Shown here one piece after another: positions 1 to 7,900 of a stretch of DNA of 47,465 nucleotides (position 1 is its first letter; each line of letters begins with the position of its first letter). Below the pieces are notes generated by a model, which had not been told where the DNA came from, searched no databases, and saw nothing but the letters and a program-made list of their open reading frames with translations. Origin of the DNA: a virus; IMG/VR virus record IMGVR_UViG_3300033144_002169, positions 1-47,465 of that record; one strand, 5' to 3'. The translations under genes and the position numbers were made by a program.

Positions 1-2
1 CG

Positions 3-176
3 GGCCTTCGGGAACAACCGATCACGTCGGAGCTTATCGACGCCGTGCGCAAGATCAGGGCGAGCAAGAGGAGGCGCAACCTGCTAACGCTCGCGTGGTT
101 CAAGGGCTACCCGCGCCGACTGTGGAAGCATCGTGCATCGGACAACTTCCTAGGACTGCCTCGGAGGACTCGCTGA
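3..176 (+). CDS. 3' end of an unidentified gene (cut by the window edge)
   Basis: An open frame enters from the left edge and ends at TGA 174-176, which overlaps the ATG of the next gene. The visible 57 residues are very basic (RKIRASKRRR and several more Arg/Lys) and end in PRRTR, suggesting a nucleic-acid-binding tail. The stop/start overlap with the next gene matches the coupling seen throughout this strand, which supports it being a real gene end. No family is recognised. Confidence 0.5.
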   Translation, partial: GLREQPITSELIDAVRKIRASKRRRNLLTLAWFKGYPRRLWKHRASDNFLGLPRRTR

Positions 177-790
177 TGGGACGCTACAAAGAGGCTGGAT
201 GGGAGCCGACCATCCACTACGACACGGGGCACCCTACGCTACTCCAGACCCATACGCGCCTCGGCGCTATGGTCGCGCAGCACGGCGAGCCGAGCAAGAT
301 CGAGAGACGCGGGCAGGGCTGGCACCTCGAATGGTGGCCGCTCTACCCTGGACTGCCGACCGAGACCTACGACATCCAGCGCGACCCGTGGAACGACGGA
401 CGCACGCTCGTGCGCGTGTCCGCCCGGATCGTCTGGAAATACGTGCAGTCCGATTTAGAGAGGCAGACTGGCACCGTGGACTCGCGGCCGTGGATCTTCG
501 CCCGAGCGCAAGTACGGACCCCGAAACCAGCGCTGGAACGCGCGAGGCTGTTAGGACTAGAGACTATGACGCGAGACGCAAGGATTGACGAGATCGGGCG
601 CGAGCTGAACAAGCTCGAAGACACGCTCACCGGCTGCGACTGGTGCTGCGGTGGCGGCGACGTGATACGCGACTCGCTCCTCAAGGAGCTGGAGGAGCTA
701 GAGGGTCACTACGTCCGCGTGACCGCGTTCGCGGGCGAGGTCCGCCGCTCGGTCAAGTACGATTTCCGACCCGAGGACCAACGCTCGTGA
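176..790 (+). CDS. hypothetical phage protein with a C-x2-CC cluster
   Basis: About 204 residues. I chose ATG 176 because GGAGG lies at 163-167 with good spacing and the upstream stop TGA overlaps this ATG; the frame is open further upstream but without a ribosome site. The N-terminal half is rich in Trp and Tyr and looks globular. The C-terminal part has two helical stretches around a GCDWCCGGGD motif that could bind metal or form disulfides. It may be translationally coupled to its neighbours. Family not recognised. Confidence 0.7.
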   Translation: MGRYKEAGWEPTIHYDTGHPTLLQTHTRLGAMVAQHGEPSKIERRGQGWHLEWWPLYPGLPTETYDIQRDPWNDGRTLVRVSARIVWKYVQSDLERQTGTVDSRPWIFARAQVRTPKPALERARLLGLETMTRDARIDEIGRELNKLEDTLTGCDWCCGGGDVIRDSLLKELEELEGHYVRVTAFAGEVRRSVKYDFRPEDQRS

Positions 791-843
791 AGAAATCCGA
801 GAAACTACTTGCGCGGACGACGAGAGTGCGCTACCGTACCCCC

Positions 844-1221
844 ATGGAGGAGACTTGGAAAGGCATCCCAGACTTGGCAGGTTATGAAGTCAGCACCTCG
901 GGACGGGTGCGTAAGTGGATCACAAAGAAAGAGGGGCCTCGCCCAGTGCTCTACAAAGGGCTGGCGACCGGAGGCACCGTGACATACAAGCTGCGAGGTG
1001 AGAGCTACCCCATCGACGAGCTGATGCGTGGGGCCTTCGGGGACAGGGCCGACGAGATGGAGGTTGTGGACAACTCCTACCTGGACCGAGACCGTACTCT
1101 GAGCGGGCACGAGCTGGGAGAGATCAGGCAGGCCGAAGGTTGGAAGCCCGCCTTCAAGGTCGCCGAGGACTTCCGCATCGACTCCGCGAGGGTACGCTCT
1201 ATCTGGGATGGTACACAGTGA
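844..1221 (+). CDS. NUMOD4 motif protein (HNH-associated DNA-binding module, no HNH)
   Basis: About 125 residues from ATG 844. The N-terminus (W-K-x-I-P...G-Y-E-V-S-x-x-G-R-V-R) matches the NUMOD4 motif, a small DNA-binding module usually found in front of HNH homing endonucleases. The C-terminal third (IRQAEGWKPAFKVAEDF...VRSIW) looks like a helix-turn-helix or NUMOD1-type module. No H-N-H catalytic triad is visible, so it is either a DNA-binding protein or the remnant of a homing endonuclease. A longer form from GTG 787, which overlaps the previous stop as GTGA, is possible and would add 19 basic residues. The stop TGA 1219-1221 overlaps the next ATG. Confidence 0.7.
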   Translation: MEETWKGIPDLAGYEVSTSGRVRKWITKKEGPRPVLYKGLATGGTVTYKLRGESYPIDELMRGAFGDRADEMEVVDNSYLDRDRTLSGHELGEIRQAEGWKPAFKVAEDFRIDSARVRSIWDGTQ

Positions 1222-1550
1222 TGAAAGACCGAGAACAATACGAGGACTTGGTTCGGAGACGCGACATCATCCGAGGATTGATGGATAGGACTCGCGACCA
1301 ACTGGAAGATGCGATTGCCGAATCTGAGGAGACCAAGGAGTGTGGCCCCTCACTGATACTCAGAATTCAGTATCTCACGCTACAGGCCAATGTCCTGGTG
1401 AGGGTCATGGACAAGCTGGTGGAAGAGAGTGCCTCGTTTGTTCGGGAGTTGCATACTAAGAACACGGACGCGATTGCTCGACGAGTTGCGCCACCTATAG
1501 ACCCTACTGAGATCGACGTACCAGACTTCATGCCTGACTCGCTACTATGA
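1221..1550 (+). CDS. hypothetical coiled-coil protein
   Basis: About 109 residues starting at ATG 1221, one base overlapping the preceding stop. The sequence is mostly predicted helix (MKDREQYEDLVRRRDIIRG..., then VLVRVMDKLVEESASFV) with heptad-like spacing of hydrophobic residues, followed by a Pro/Asp-rich tail (PPIDPTEIDVPDFMPDSLL). No transmembrane segment or signal peptide. It ends at TGA 1548-1550, inside the ATGA overlap with the GGDEF gene, so the two are probably co-translated. No family recognised; a role with the GGDEF protein is only a guess from the overlap. Confidence 0.65.
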   Translation: MKDREQYEDLVRRRDIIRGLMDRTRDQLEDAIAESEETKECGPSLILRIQYLTLQANVLVRVMDKLVEESASFVRELHTKNTDAIARRVAPPIDPTEIDVPDFMPDSLL

Positions 1551-2062
1551 CCGACGCGAACCAACCTACTGAACATGACCACTCAACCTTCATGCAGATG
1601 AAGGAAGCGCAGATCGCCGCTGAGGAGCGGGCTGATAGATTCTTACTAGAGGCCGATACTTGCCAGCTCACCGGCATGCTGAACAGGCGCGGACTAATGC
1701 GCAGGACGAACAACCGAGACTGGGGATGGTACGTCGTCGCCGATCTCGATGGCTTCAAGACGGCGCAGGACAAGCCCGGACGAGGCCACGCATACGGCGA
1801 CGCGACCCTTCAAGAGTTCGCCGACTACATACTCACGAACACTCGCCACCGAGACCTGCGGGCACGCGACCTGATCGCAGCCCGCACGGGCGGGGACGAG
1901 TTTACCGTCTGGACCGAAACCCGAACAGGCGCTCGGCGGATCAAGGAGGCTCTCAGAGAGTGGGTATCCGTCGATACCGAAGTAACCGCTTCGGCAGGCA
2001 TCGGGCAGACGCCCGAAGCTGCGGACGCGGCATGTTACATGGACAAAAAACGAAAGAACTAA
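1547..2062 (+). CDS. stand-alone GGDEF-domain protein (diguanylate cyclase-like)
   Basis: 171 residues, the size of a minimal GGDEF domain with a ~35-residue helical N-terminus. Visible family marks: LTGMLNRRGL (residues 41-50), metal/substrate loop DLDGFK (66-71), GHAYGD (80-85), intact R-T-GGDEF (GGDEF at 115-119), and the C-terminal SAGIG...ADAACYMDKKRKN (149-171) matching the usual S-x-G-I-A...AD-x-A-L-Y-x-A-K end. In the usual K-x-I-N-D, the Asn is replaced (KTAQD) and a 4-residue insertion precedes GHAYGD, so activity is not certain. No I-site RxxD is obvious just before GGDEF. No sensor or membrane segment: it should be cytosolic. Family members make cyclic di-GMP; some relatives make other cyclic dinucleotides. 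It may perturb host second-messenger signalling. Confidence in the fold is high, in catalysis moderate. Confidence 0.85.
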   Translation: MTDANQPTEHDHSTFMQMKEAQIAAEERADRFLLEADTCQLTGMLNRRGLMRRTNNRDWGWYVVADLDGFKTAQDKPGRGHAYGDATLQEFADYILTNTRHRDLRARDLIAARTGGDEFTVWTETRTGARRIKEALREWVSVDTEVTASAGIGQTPEAADAACYMDKKRKN

Positions 2063-2068
2063 CATAAC
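2040..2068 (+). promoter_or_regulatory. weak candidate promoter
   Basis: TGGACA at 2040-2045 and CATAAC at 2063-2068 are 17 bp apart, at the end of the GGDEF gene, in an AT-rich patch with a short direct repeat (AACATAACT). It would serve the 2124 gene, whose leader has no Shine-Dalgarno sequence, as with other promoter-proximal genes here. It lacks the spacer dyad of the six better promoters, so confidence is low. Confidence 0.25.
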
Positions 2069-2123
2069 TAACATAACGCACTTCCGCAACACCTCCAAAC
2101 CCGAAACCAGCAAGACCTTTCTC

Positions 2124-2372
2124 ATGTTCGACGCAATCCGTAAAGGCTTCAATAGAGCCCGAGACATCTTCAAGCCATTGTTCGCAGCGAGAGGAGACGC
2201 CGCGCCCACGCAGAACGAGATGCGTCTCGACGCTGACGAGTGGGCAGTCAAGCGCAAGCTGGGCCGGTCGTTCTTCACTGGGCGCGTGACGCCGAACACC
2301 CGAGCCGCGCGCATAGCGTCGCTGACCAATGGTGAGTACCAGCTTGCTCGTGATCGGGGGTGGGTCCGATGA
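2124..2372 (+). CDS. small basic hypothetical protein
   Basis: 82 residues from ATG 2124 (MFDAIRKGFNRARDIFKPLF...). The N-terminal 25 residues could form an amphipathic helix with Lys/Arg on one face, suggesting membrane-surface or nucleic-acid contact; the C-terminus is also basic. There is no Shine-Dalgarno sequence upstream. The 61-base leader is C/A-rich and includes CCAGCAAGACC, which resembles CCAACAAGACC just before the ATG at 3087. The stop overlaps the next gene (ATGA). Function unknown. Confidence 0.6.
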   Translation: MFDAIRKGFNRARDIFKPLFAARGDAAPTQNEMRLDADEWAVKRKLGRSFFTGRVTPNTRAARIASLTNGEYQLARDRGWVR

Positions 2373-2719
2373 CTCCCTCCAAGCCGAGCGAATGCGCCGC
2401 TGCCATCTCACTGTCTGAGGACGGTGCGGATCACCCCTTCGTGTCGATCTTCTACACGAAGGAAGACGGAGCGCTGTACTTCTTCGCGCTCACGGTCCAC
2501 GGCAAGACCGAGCCCAACGTGGATGGGGAATCACTCCTCACCTACAACGACCAAGGCGAGACCGAGCCGGACGGCATCGTCCGCATCGCGCAAGGCACTG
2601 TCTACGACGACGGCAGCGGCGCGATCGAGGATACCGAGTTCCGCAACGAGGGCGAGGTTCTGACGTTCATCGCAGCGCTGCGCGCGGTGTACCAGATGGT
2701 CGGAGAGATGACGACATGA
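2369..2719 (+). CDS. hypothetical acidic protein
   Basis: About 116 residues from ATG 2369, which overlaps the upstream stop as ATGA; a GTG three codons earlier is also possible. The sequence is acidic and beta-rich (HPFVSIFYTKEDGALYFFALTVHGKTEPNV..., GIVRIAQGTVYDD), reading like a small globular beta-sandwich or PAS-sized fold, with a helical C-terminus (VLTFIAALRAVYQMVGEM). It ends in an ATGA overlap with the next gene. No family recognised. Confidence 0.65.
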   Translation: MTPSKPSECAAAISLSEDGADHPFVSIFYTKEDGALYFFALTVHGKTEPNVDGESLLTYNDQGETEPDGIVRIAQGTVYDDGSGAIEDTEFRNEGEVLTFIAALRAVYQMVGEMTT

Positions 2720-2964
2720 GGGATCTACCTCGCCCGCTGCTCGAAGCCTTGCACAACACGGAGACAGCTTTCCTAGAGCAAAACCTCGAACCTCCCACGG
2801 TGATGATCGTCGGCGAGGACATCCAACGCATGCTTCTGCACGCAGGCTTTCGCCCGCACAAGGGGAGCTGGGGCACGATCCTCGGCGTCGAGATCCGTGG
2901 CGTGTCAGACTCCATCGGGAAAGCTACCCTTCCGCATCGGACCTACGGGGGAGACTGCCAATAA
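2716..2964 (+). CDS. small hypothetical protein
   Basis: 82 residues starting in an ATGA overlap at 2716. MRDLPRPLLEALHNTETAFLEQN is helical; the remainder alternates short strands (PPTVMIVGEDIQRMLLHAGF, GTILGVEIRGV) as in a compact alpha/beta fold. It is the last gene of this small operon; the next 120 bases hold a short GC-hairpin/T-run (ACCCCCGGGTTTTTT, near 2988-3000) that may act as a terminator, then a strong promoter. Function unknown. Confidence 0.6.
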   Translation: MRDLPRPLLEALHNTETAFLEQNLEPPTVMIVGEDIQRMLLHAGFRPHKGSWGTILGVEIRGVSDSIGKATLPHRTYGGDCQ

Positions 2965-3011
2965 GGCAGGCTAGTCAGATTTTCGACCCCCGGGTTTTTT
3001 CGAGATCGTTC

Positions 3012-3041
3012 TTGACATTGACCCCCCGGGACCGTTATACT
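3012..3041 (+). promoter_or_regulatory. sigma70-like phage promoter 1
   Basis: TTGACA 3012-3017, 17-bp spacer, TTATAC 3035-3040 (TATACT one base later). The spacer contains the palindrome CCCGGG (3025-3030). It faces the gene at 3087. The predicted transcript has an early hairpin (GGCC-CACG-GGCC, about 3059-3070). Confidence 0.75.
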
Positions 3042-3086
3042 GCTCTCAGATCCAAGACCGGCCCACGGGCCTTCACCAACAAGACC

Positions 3087-3509
3087 ATGATAAAGAACAT
3101 CGAACAACTGATCGTCAGCGACGAAGCCGCGCTTGCCCTGAGCCGCCTGGGCCACCTGAACCTCGCCTCCAACGCCAACGCCAAGGAGCTGCGCGGAAAC
3201 GTCGGCCCCGGCCAGTACCAAGGAGACGTGACCGTGCGCCTCGTGTACGACATCAAGGTCGGCGAGAGCCACGAGGCCGACGTGGCCGCGAGCGTGCCGT
3301 GGAAGGCCATCGCGGGCGCGCTGTTCGCCAAGCTGAACGCTGCCACCCGAGACAAGCTCGTGCGCGAGCTGCTGGCCGACGACTTCACCGTGAAGCCGGG
3401 AGCCAACAACGCCGACGCCGAGGCCGCCATCGCGGAACTGATCGGCAAGACCCGCAAGACCGTCAGTGGCAAGGTCACTGGCAGCGCCGTCCTTCTGGAG
3501 AACGAGTAA
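3087..3509 (+). CDS. hypothetical phage protein, first gene after promoter 1
   Basis: 140 residues from ATG 3087, about 46 bases after the promoter -10. The frame is open further upstream across the promoter, so the internal ATG is the sensible start. The leader lacks a Shine-Dalgarno sequence. The protein is Ala-rich with a beta-strand centre (GDVTVRLVYDIKVGES) and a helical second half (WKAIAGALFAKLNAATRDKLVRELL), ending acidic. Being promoter-proximal, it is likely made in large amounts; a small DNA- or protein-binding role would fit but nothing in the sequence proves it. Confidence 0.7.
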   Translation: MIKNIEQLIVSDEAALALSRLGHLNLASNANAKELRGNVGPGQYQGDVTVRLVYDIKVGESHEADVAASVPWKAIAGALFAKLNAATRDKLVRELLADDFTVKPGANNADAEAAIAELIGKTRKTVSGKVTGSAVLLENE

Positions 3510-3511
3510 TC

Positions 3512-3844
3512 ATGGACCGCATCTGGCACTACACACTGGTGGTCGCCGCCAGCATCCTGGGCTTTGCCCTGGCCTCTCACATCCCGGCCCTCTTCCGCCG
3601 ACTGCGTACGCAGACGCGCACGCTCTACCGGCGCGTGATCGGCATGGAGCACTTCGAGGCTCTGGTCATCGACGACCTGCGGATCTACCGCACCGATGTG
3701 GACCGCTTCACGCGAGACACCAAGCGGAGGCACCTGGAGCTGGCGCACCGAGTGGACGCGCTGATGACGAGCCAAGCCCGGCTGCTGCGCGCCGAAGAGG
3801 AACTCGCCGAGGTCAACGCCCGCATCGCGGGACTGGAGAAGTGA
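3512..3844 (+). CDS. one-pass membrane protein with coiled coil
   Basis: 110 residues from ATG 3512; GGAG lies 12 bases upstream. Residues ~8-27 (TLVVAASILGFALASHIPAL) form a single hydrophobic span, followed by an Arg-rich stretch that would stay in the cytoplasm and then a long charged helix (about 45-110) with heptad spacing ending in AEEELAEVNARIAGLEK. This layout is seen in inner-membrane spanins, some holin-associated proteins and exclusion proteins, but early-operon position argues against lysis. The stop overlaps the next ATG (TGATG). No family assigned. Confidence 0.65.
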   Translation: MDRIWHYTLVVAASILGFALASHIPALFRRLRTQTRTLYRRVIGMEHFEALVIDDLRIYRTDVDRFTRDTKRRHLELAHRVDALMTSQARLLRAEEELAEVNARIAGLEK

Positions 3845-4242
3845 TGCGCCCCACCAAAGAAGAACTCGACGCCAAGGTCGCCAAGCTCCCGCGCTGGGCG
3901 AAGGACCACATCTACCGCTTGGAGATGAACGTGCGCGAGGCTCGCACCGAGCTGCTCAAACTCTCGGAGGGAGCCAACACGGACGAGGCCATGGTCTACC
4001 GTTCGTACCAGCACTCGGACAACGGACTGCCCACGGAGATCGCGCTGCCTCACGGCATGTTGACCGTGAAGCTAGGCAAGGACCGCTGGAACAGGGAGCA
4101 CAACATCTCCATCACTCACGGGCTAGCCACTACCGGCGTGCCCTGCATCGAAGTGCGCGCCGAGACGGGACCGTTGCGGATCATCCCGCAAGTCTCGAAC
4201 GCGGTGAGCATCACAACTCTGGATCCTACCAAGGAAGACTGA
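3844..4242 (+). CDS. hypothetical phage protein (LPRWAKDHIYRLE motif)
   Basis: 132 residues from ATG 3844, overlapping the previous stop. The N-terminus (KLPRWAKDHIYRLEMNVREARTELLKL) resembles a helix pair common in small uncharacterised phage proteins that start with a LP-x-W-A-x-x-x-I motif. The second half is beta-rich. No catalytic motif or membrane segment is visible. Two bases separate its stop from the HD gene, so they are probably co-expressed. Confidence 0.65.
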   Translation: MRPTKEELDAKVAKLPRWAKDHIYRLEMNVREARTELLKLSEGANTDEAMVYRSYQHSDNGLPTEIALPHGMLTVKLGKDRWNREHNISITHGLATTGVPCIEVRAETGPLRIIPQVSNAVSITTLDPTKED

Positions 4243-4244
4243 CC

Positions 4245-4874
4245 ATGAACCGACACCTAAAACTTGACCCTGAGCATCCCGCGCGCACGCACTGCTACAC
4301 GACCACGAACTACGGGGTGAACATCTACTCGCCCGACCAGTTCAAGGCGTGCGAGGTACGCATGTCCGACATCATGGACGGCATATCCAAAATCTGCCGG
4401 TACAACGGGCAGATAAACGAGTTCTACTCCGTGGCCGAGCACTCGGTCCTCGTCTCTCGGTTCGCCGAGCTGATGGGCGACAACGAGGCCGTGGTTCCGG
4501 CGCTGTTCCACGACGCCCACGAGGCGTACTCGGGAGACTACCCTGCGCCACACAAGGTGATGGTGCGCGGGCTCGCCAAGTTCGAGGAGGGCTACGAGCT
4601 GCGCGTCCGCGAGGCCCTGAACTTGCCCGGCCCTGACGATCCCGTGTGGGATCGGGTAGCCAAGTTTGATTCGATGATCCTGCACCGTGAGATGGCCGTG
4701 CTGCGCAGGAATCGGGAGAACCTCCCTTCCTGGTTCAACCCCCACATGGACCGGGACGTGCCGAACGCCATACAACCTGTGGGGTTCGAGTGGCGTGAAG
4801 CCCGCGCGCTGTTCCGCCAGCGGATGCGCAATATCGGCTGGAGCATCGGCGATGATGGTCGAGGAAATCTGTAG
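4245..4874 (+). CDS. HD-domain phosphohydrolase (YfbR/phage HD family)
   Basis: 209 residues from ATG 4245. HD signature: H66 (YSVAEHS), H89-D90 (ALFHDAHEAYSGD) and D98, the usual arrangement for metal-dependent HD hydrolases that cleave (deoxy)nucleotides. The N-terminal I-x-D-I-x-x-x-I-S-K-I-x-R-Y-N-G segment is typical of phage HD proteins of this length. It should dephosphorylate dNMPs or dNTPs and so reshape the host nucleotide pool. The same family includes DatZ, the dATP-removing enzyme of 2-aminoadenine phages, but no PurZ-like adenylosuccinate synthetase is present here, so that role is not supported. It ends just before promoter 2. Confidence 0.85.
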   Translation: MNRHLKLDPEHPARTHCYTTTNYGVNIYSPDQFKACEVRMSDIMDGISKICRYNGQINEFYSVAEHSVLVSRFAELMGDNEAVVPALFHDAHEAYSGDYPAPHKVMVRGLAKFEEGYELRVREALNLPGPDDPVWDRVAKFDSMILHREMAVLRRNRENLPSWFNPHMDRDVPNAIQPVGFEWREARALFRQRMRNIGWSIGDDGRGNL

Positions 4875-4881
4875 GATTCCC

Positions 4882-4910
4882 TTGACAGAGAGCATTTCTC
4901 TGGCTAAAGT
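4882..4910 (+). promoter_or_regulatory. sigma70-like phage promoter 2 with spacer dyad
   Basis: TTGACA 4882-4887, 17-bp spacer, TAAAGT 4905-4910. An inverted repeat CAGAGA (4886-4891) / TCTCTG (4897-4902) with a 5-base loop fills the spacer. GGATTCC lies just upstream of the -35. The transcript would begin with a short GGTC-CAA-GACC hairpin (4921-4930). It drives the primase-helicase-nuclease gene. Confidence 0.75.
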
Positions 4911-4968
4911 GTCCGTAGCTGGTCCAAGACCCGCTGCTAAACCACCCGCGACCTCGAACCGGATCTGC

Positions 4969-7900
4969 ATGAACATCAGCGCCTTCACCACCAAGAGAGT
5001 CCTCGGCCTGAAAAGGCTGGCCGACCTCTCTAACGAGGGGATCCTGCCGTTAGCGGCTTCGGTCAACCTGACCGATGGGATAGACCTCGACGAAGCGCTC
5101 ACCCGCGAGTGGGGTACTGACGCTCACTTCGTCACCTACGTCGCGGACGACGGCGAGGGTAACGAGATGTACGCACGCATCAACAAGGGAGCGTTCGTCC
5201 AGCAACTCGAACAGGCCGGGGGCAACGTGGAGGTGCGCGCCCTCGTCTTCGACCACGACCTGCCTCGCACCGAAGACGGAGAGAAGCGCGAGTGGTCCGC
5301 AGACAGTCTCGACTCATTCCTTGGTGAGTTGGAGGAGGTTGTAGGCAACTCCTACCTGGAACCGACCGCGTGGTACACTACGCTCCACGGTTCCAGGTTC
5401 GTCTACGAACTGACCGAGCCGGTCACCCCGCTCGAAGCGGAGGCCATGATGCTCGGCGCGATGGCTGAGTTCAGGAAGGCAGGCATCGAACTCGACGATG
5501 CGTGCAAGGACTGGACCCGACTGTTCCGTCTGCCGAACGTCGATCGTGAGGAGTACGGACGGTACACATCCAAGTTGCTCAAGGGAGGGCCGCTGCTCAA
5601 CCCGGAGAATGTACCGCGCGGAGTGGTGGAGCAGGCCGAACTGTCCGGGGAGGTGGACCAGTATGCGGGGGAGATGCCCTCGCCCGACGAGGTGGTGGAG
5701 ATCCTCAACCCGATGGGAGACAACGGGCGGCGAGGCAAGTCCGAGCTGCTCAAGCGCGCGAAGATCATGCTGCAAGGCCGCGAGTCTGAGGGCATCGTGT
5801 TCGAGCACAAGCCGATCGTGCGCGGCGACACCAACTGGAACAACCAAGTCCTGCGCAACGTCTCGTCTGTGGTAGGCATGATGAGCGAGGAGGCATGTAC
5901 GTCGCCCGAGGGGATCTACGCCCTTCTGCACGGTGCGATCGAGCAGCTCCAAGACGCAGAGATGCGCGGCGCGAACCAGACCGATTGGTTCGCCGTGTCG
6001 TGGGATCTCATCTGCCGCATGTGGGCGAAGGAAGACGCGAAGCTCGCGGCCCGACGCCTGGAGCACGAGAAGAAACAGATGCACGCCGACGTGCAGCGCG
6101 AGGAGATGATCGAGAAGCTGCGCGAGGCGCGGCCCGACGACGTGCCGACCGACACGCAGGAAGCAGTCGAGTGGTTCGCCCGCAGGATGATCGGATCGAA
6201 TGGATCGCAGCACTACGTCATGCGCCCGGACCAGAGCTACAACGTCAACCCGTGCTCGGACGCGCTGCTGATCGCCATGATCCGCGACCTCGACATGGAG
6301 GACATCATCCCGGTCACGGAGGTGGTGGGCAAGTCGTTGAAGAACCGCTCGGCGCGCGACCTGCTCGCCGACCACGCCATGCCGATCGTGGACATCGAGG
6401 CGAGCGTGCGCACTGACATCGCATTCATAGACGGGCAGCCAGGCTACCGCAAGCTCCACGTTCCCGTCCACTCGCTGAACCCGAAGCTCACTCCGGTGTA
6501 CGACCAGCGCATAGCCGAGTGGCTCGAAGCGCTGGGCGGGGACAAGGCCGAGCTGCTCGTGGAGTGGCTCGCGCACGCGCTCGACGTGAAGCGCGCCATC
6601 TGCGCCCTCAACCTGTACGGTGCGCCGGGCACCGGCAAGGGCATGCTCGCGCAAGGGCTGGCCGAGTGCTTCGAGTCCATGCGCCCGAACGATCACAAGG
6701 CGCTCGGCCAGTGGAACAACGGCCTGCTGGAGAACCCCGTGGTGAACTGCGACGAGGGCGTGCCAACGATCACAAGTGGCGAGTCCTTGTCCCTGGACCA
6801 AGCATTCCGCTCACTTGTGACTGGTGGCAACGTCACCATCCGCAAGATGCGCACCGACCCGTTCAGCGCTCAGATTTTCCCGCGCATCCTGTTCACCTCG
6901 AACGACCGGGACATCATCCGCTCGATCGTCGGCAACCGTGACCTGACGGACGAGGACACGCAAGCCATCGAGCTGCGCCTGCTGTCCATCGAGGTCAGCG
7001 ACCGGGCGCAACGGCTCCTCACGAGCAAGGGCAACTACGACTACACGCGCGGCTGGGTCACGGGAGAGAAGGGCTCGCAGCTCACGCTCGCGAACCACCT
7101 GTACTTCCTGTACCAGAACCGCGAGAAGTCGCAGAGCAGCTCGGGGCGCTTGCTCGTCGAGGGCGAGGTCAGCACGCAGCTCGTCAAGGACATGCGACTG
7201 ACGACGCGCGGCGCAGAGAACGTGCTGATCGCTCTGGTCAAGCTGATCCAGGGCGCGGCTGGCGGCGCAGGGCAGAACAAGCTCCACTTCGACGAGGGCA
7301 CCGTCTTCGTCACGGCAGCCTCGGTCAAGGAGTACGTCGATACCAACATGATGGTGCAGGGCGGCATGACGCTCAAGCAGGCTGGCGGACAGCTCCGCAG
7401 GTTCGCGCACGAGGAAGGGTACGACGCCGACAACAAGCCTCGCAAGCGCGACGTGGAAGGCAAGCGAGGTAGGTGGTATCTGCTCGACCTCGGCATCGTC
7501 TACGAGCAGTCGCTCGTCCACGGTCTCCAGGCGGACCAAGTGCGCAGGCTCCTCTGCGAGCAAGTCGGTGGCGAGATCCGCGCCGCAGCCGTCGACGAGG
7601 GCTGCAACCGCTTCTGGTGGTTCCAACGCATCCTTCGATTGCAGGAGCCGCCCGCCGCGCACTTCACGTTCGGCACGGTGACGCACGGCGTCAACGAGCG
7701 CTACCTCTCGGCGGACAAGAACCAGCGCGTGCCTCGCATGGATGCTACGGGGGGCACCCTCGTGGCGAGCGGCCCTCTCAAGGGTCAGGTCTGCGGCAAC
7801 CCCGTGAACCTGTACCCGCCCGGTTGGGACACCGCGACCGAGCGTGACGGCTCGACGGCGACCGTCACCAAGAACGAGGCGAAGCTCATCCGCAAGCTCG

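Noticed and set aside
809-837. TTGCGC-N17-TACCGT as a promoter before the NUMOD4 gene
   Set aside because: Poor match in both hexamers and only a 4-bp dyad; the gene is probably read from the upstream operon.
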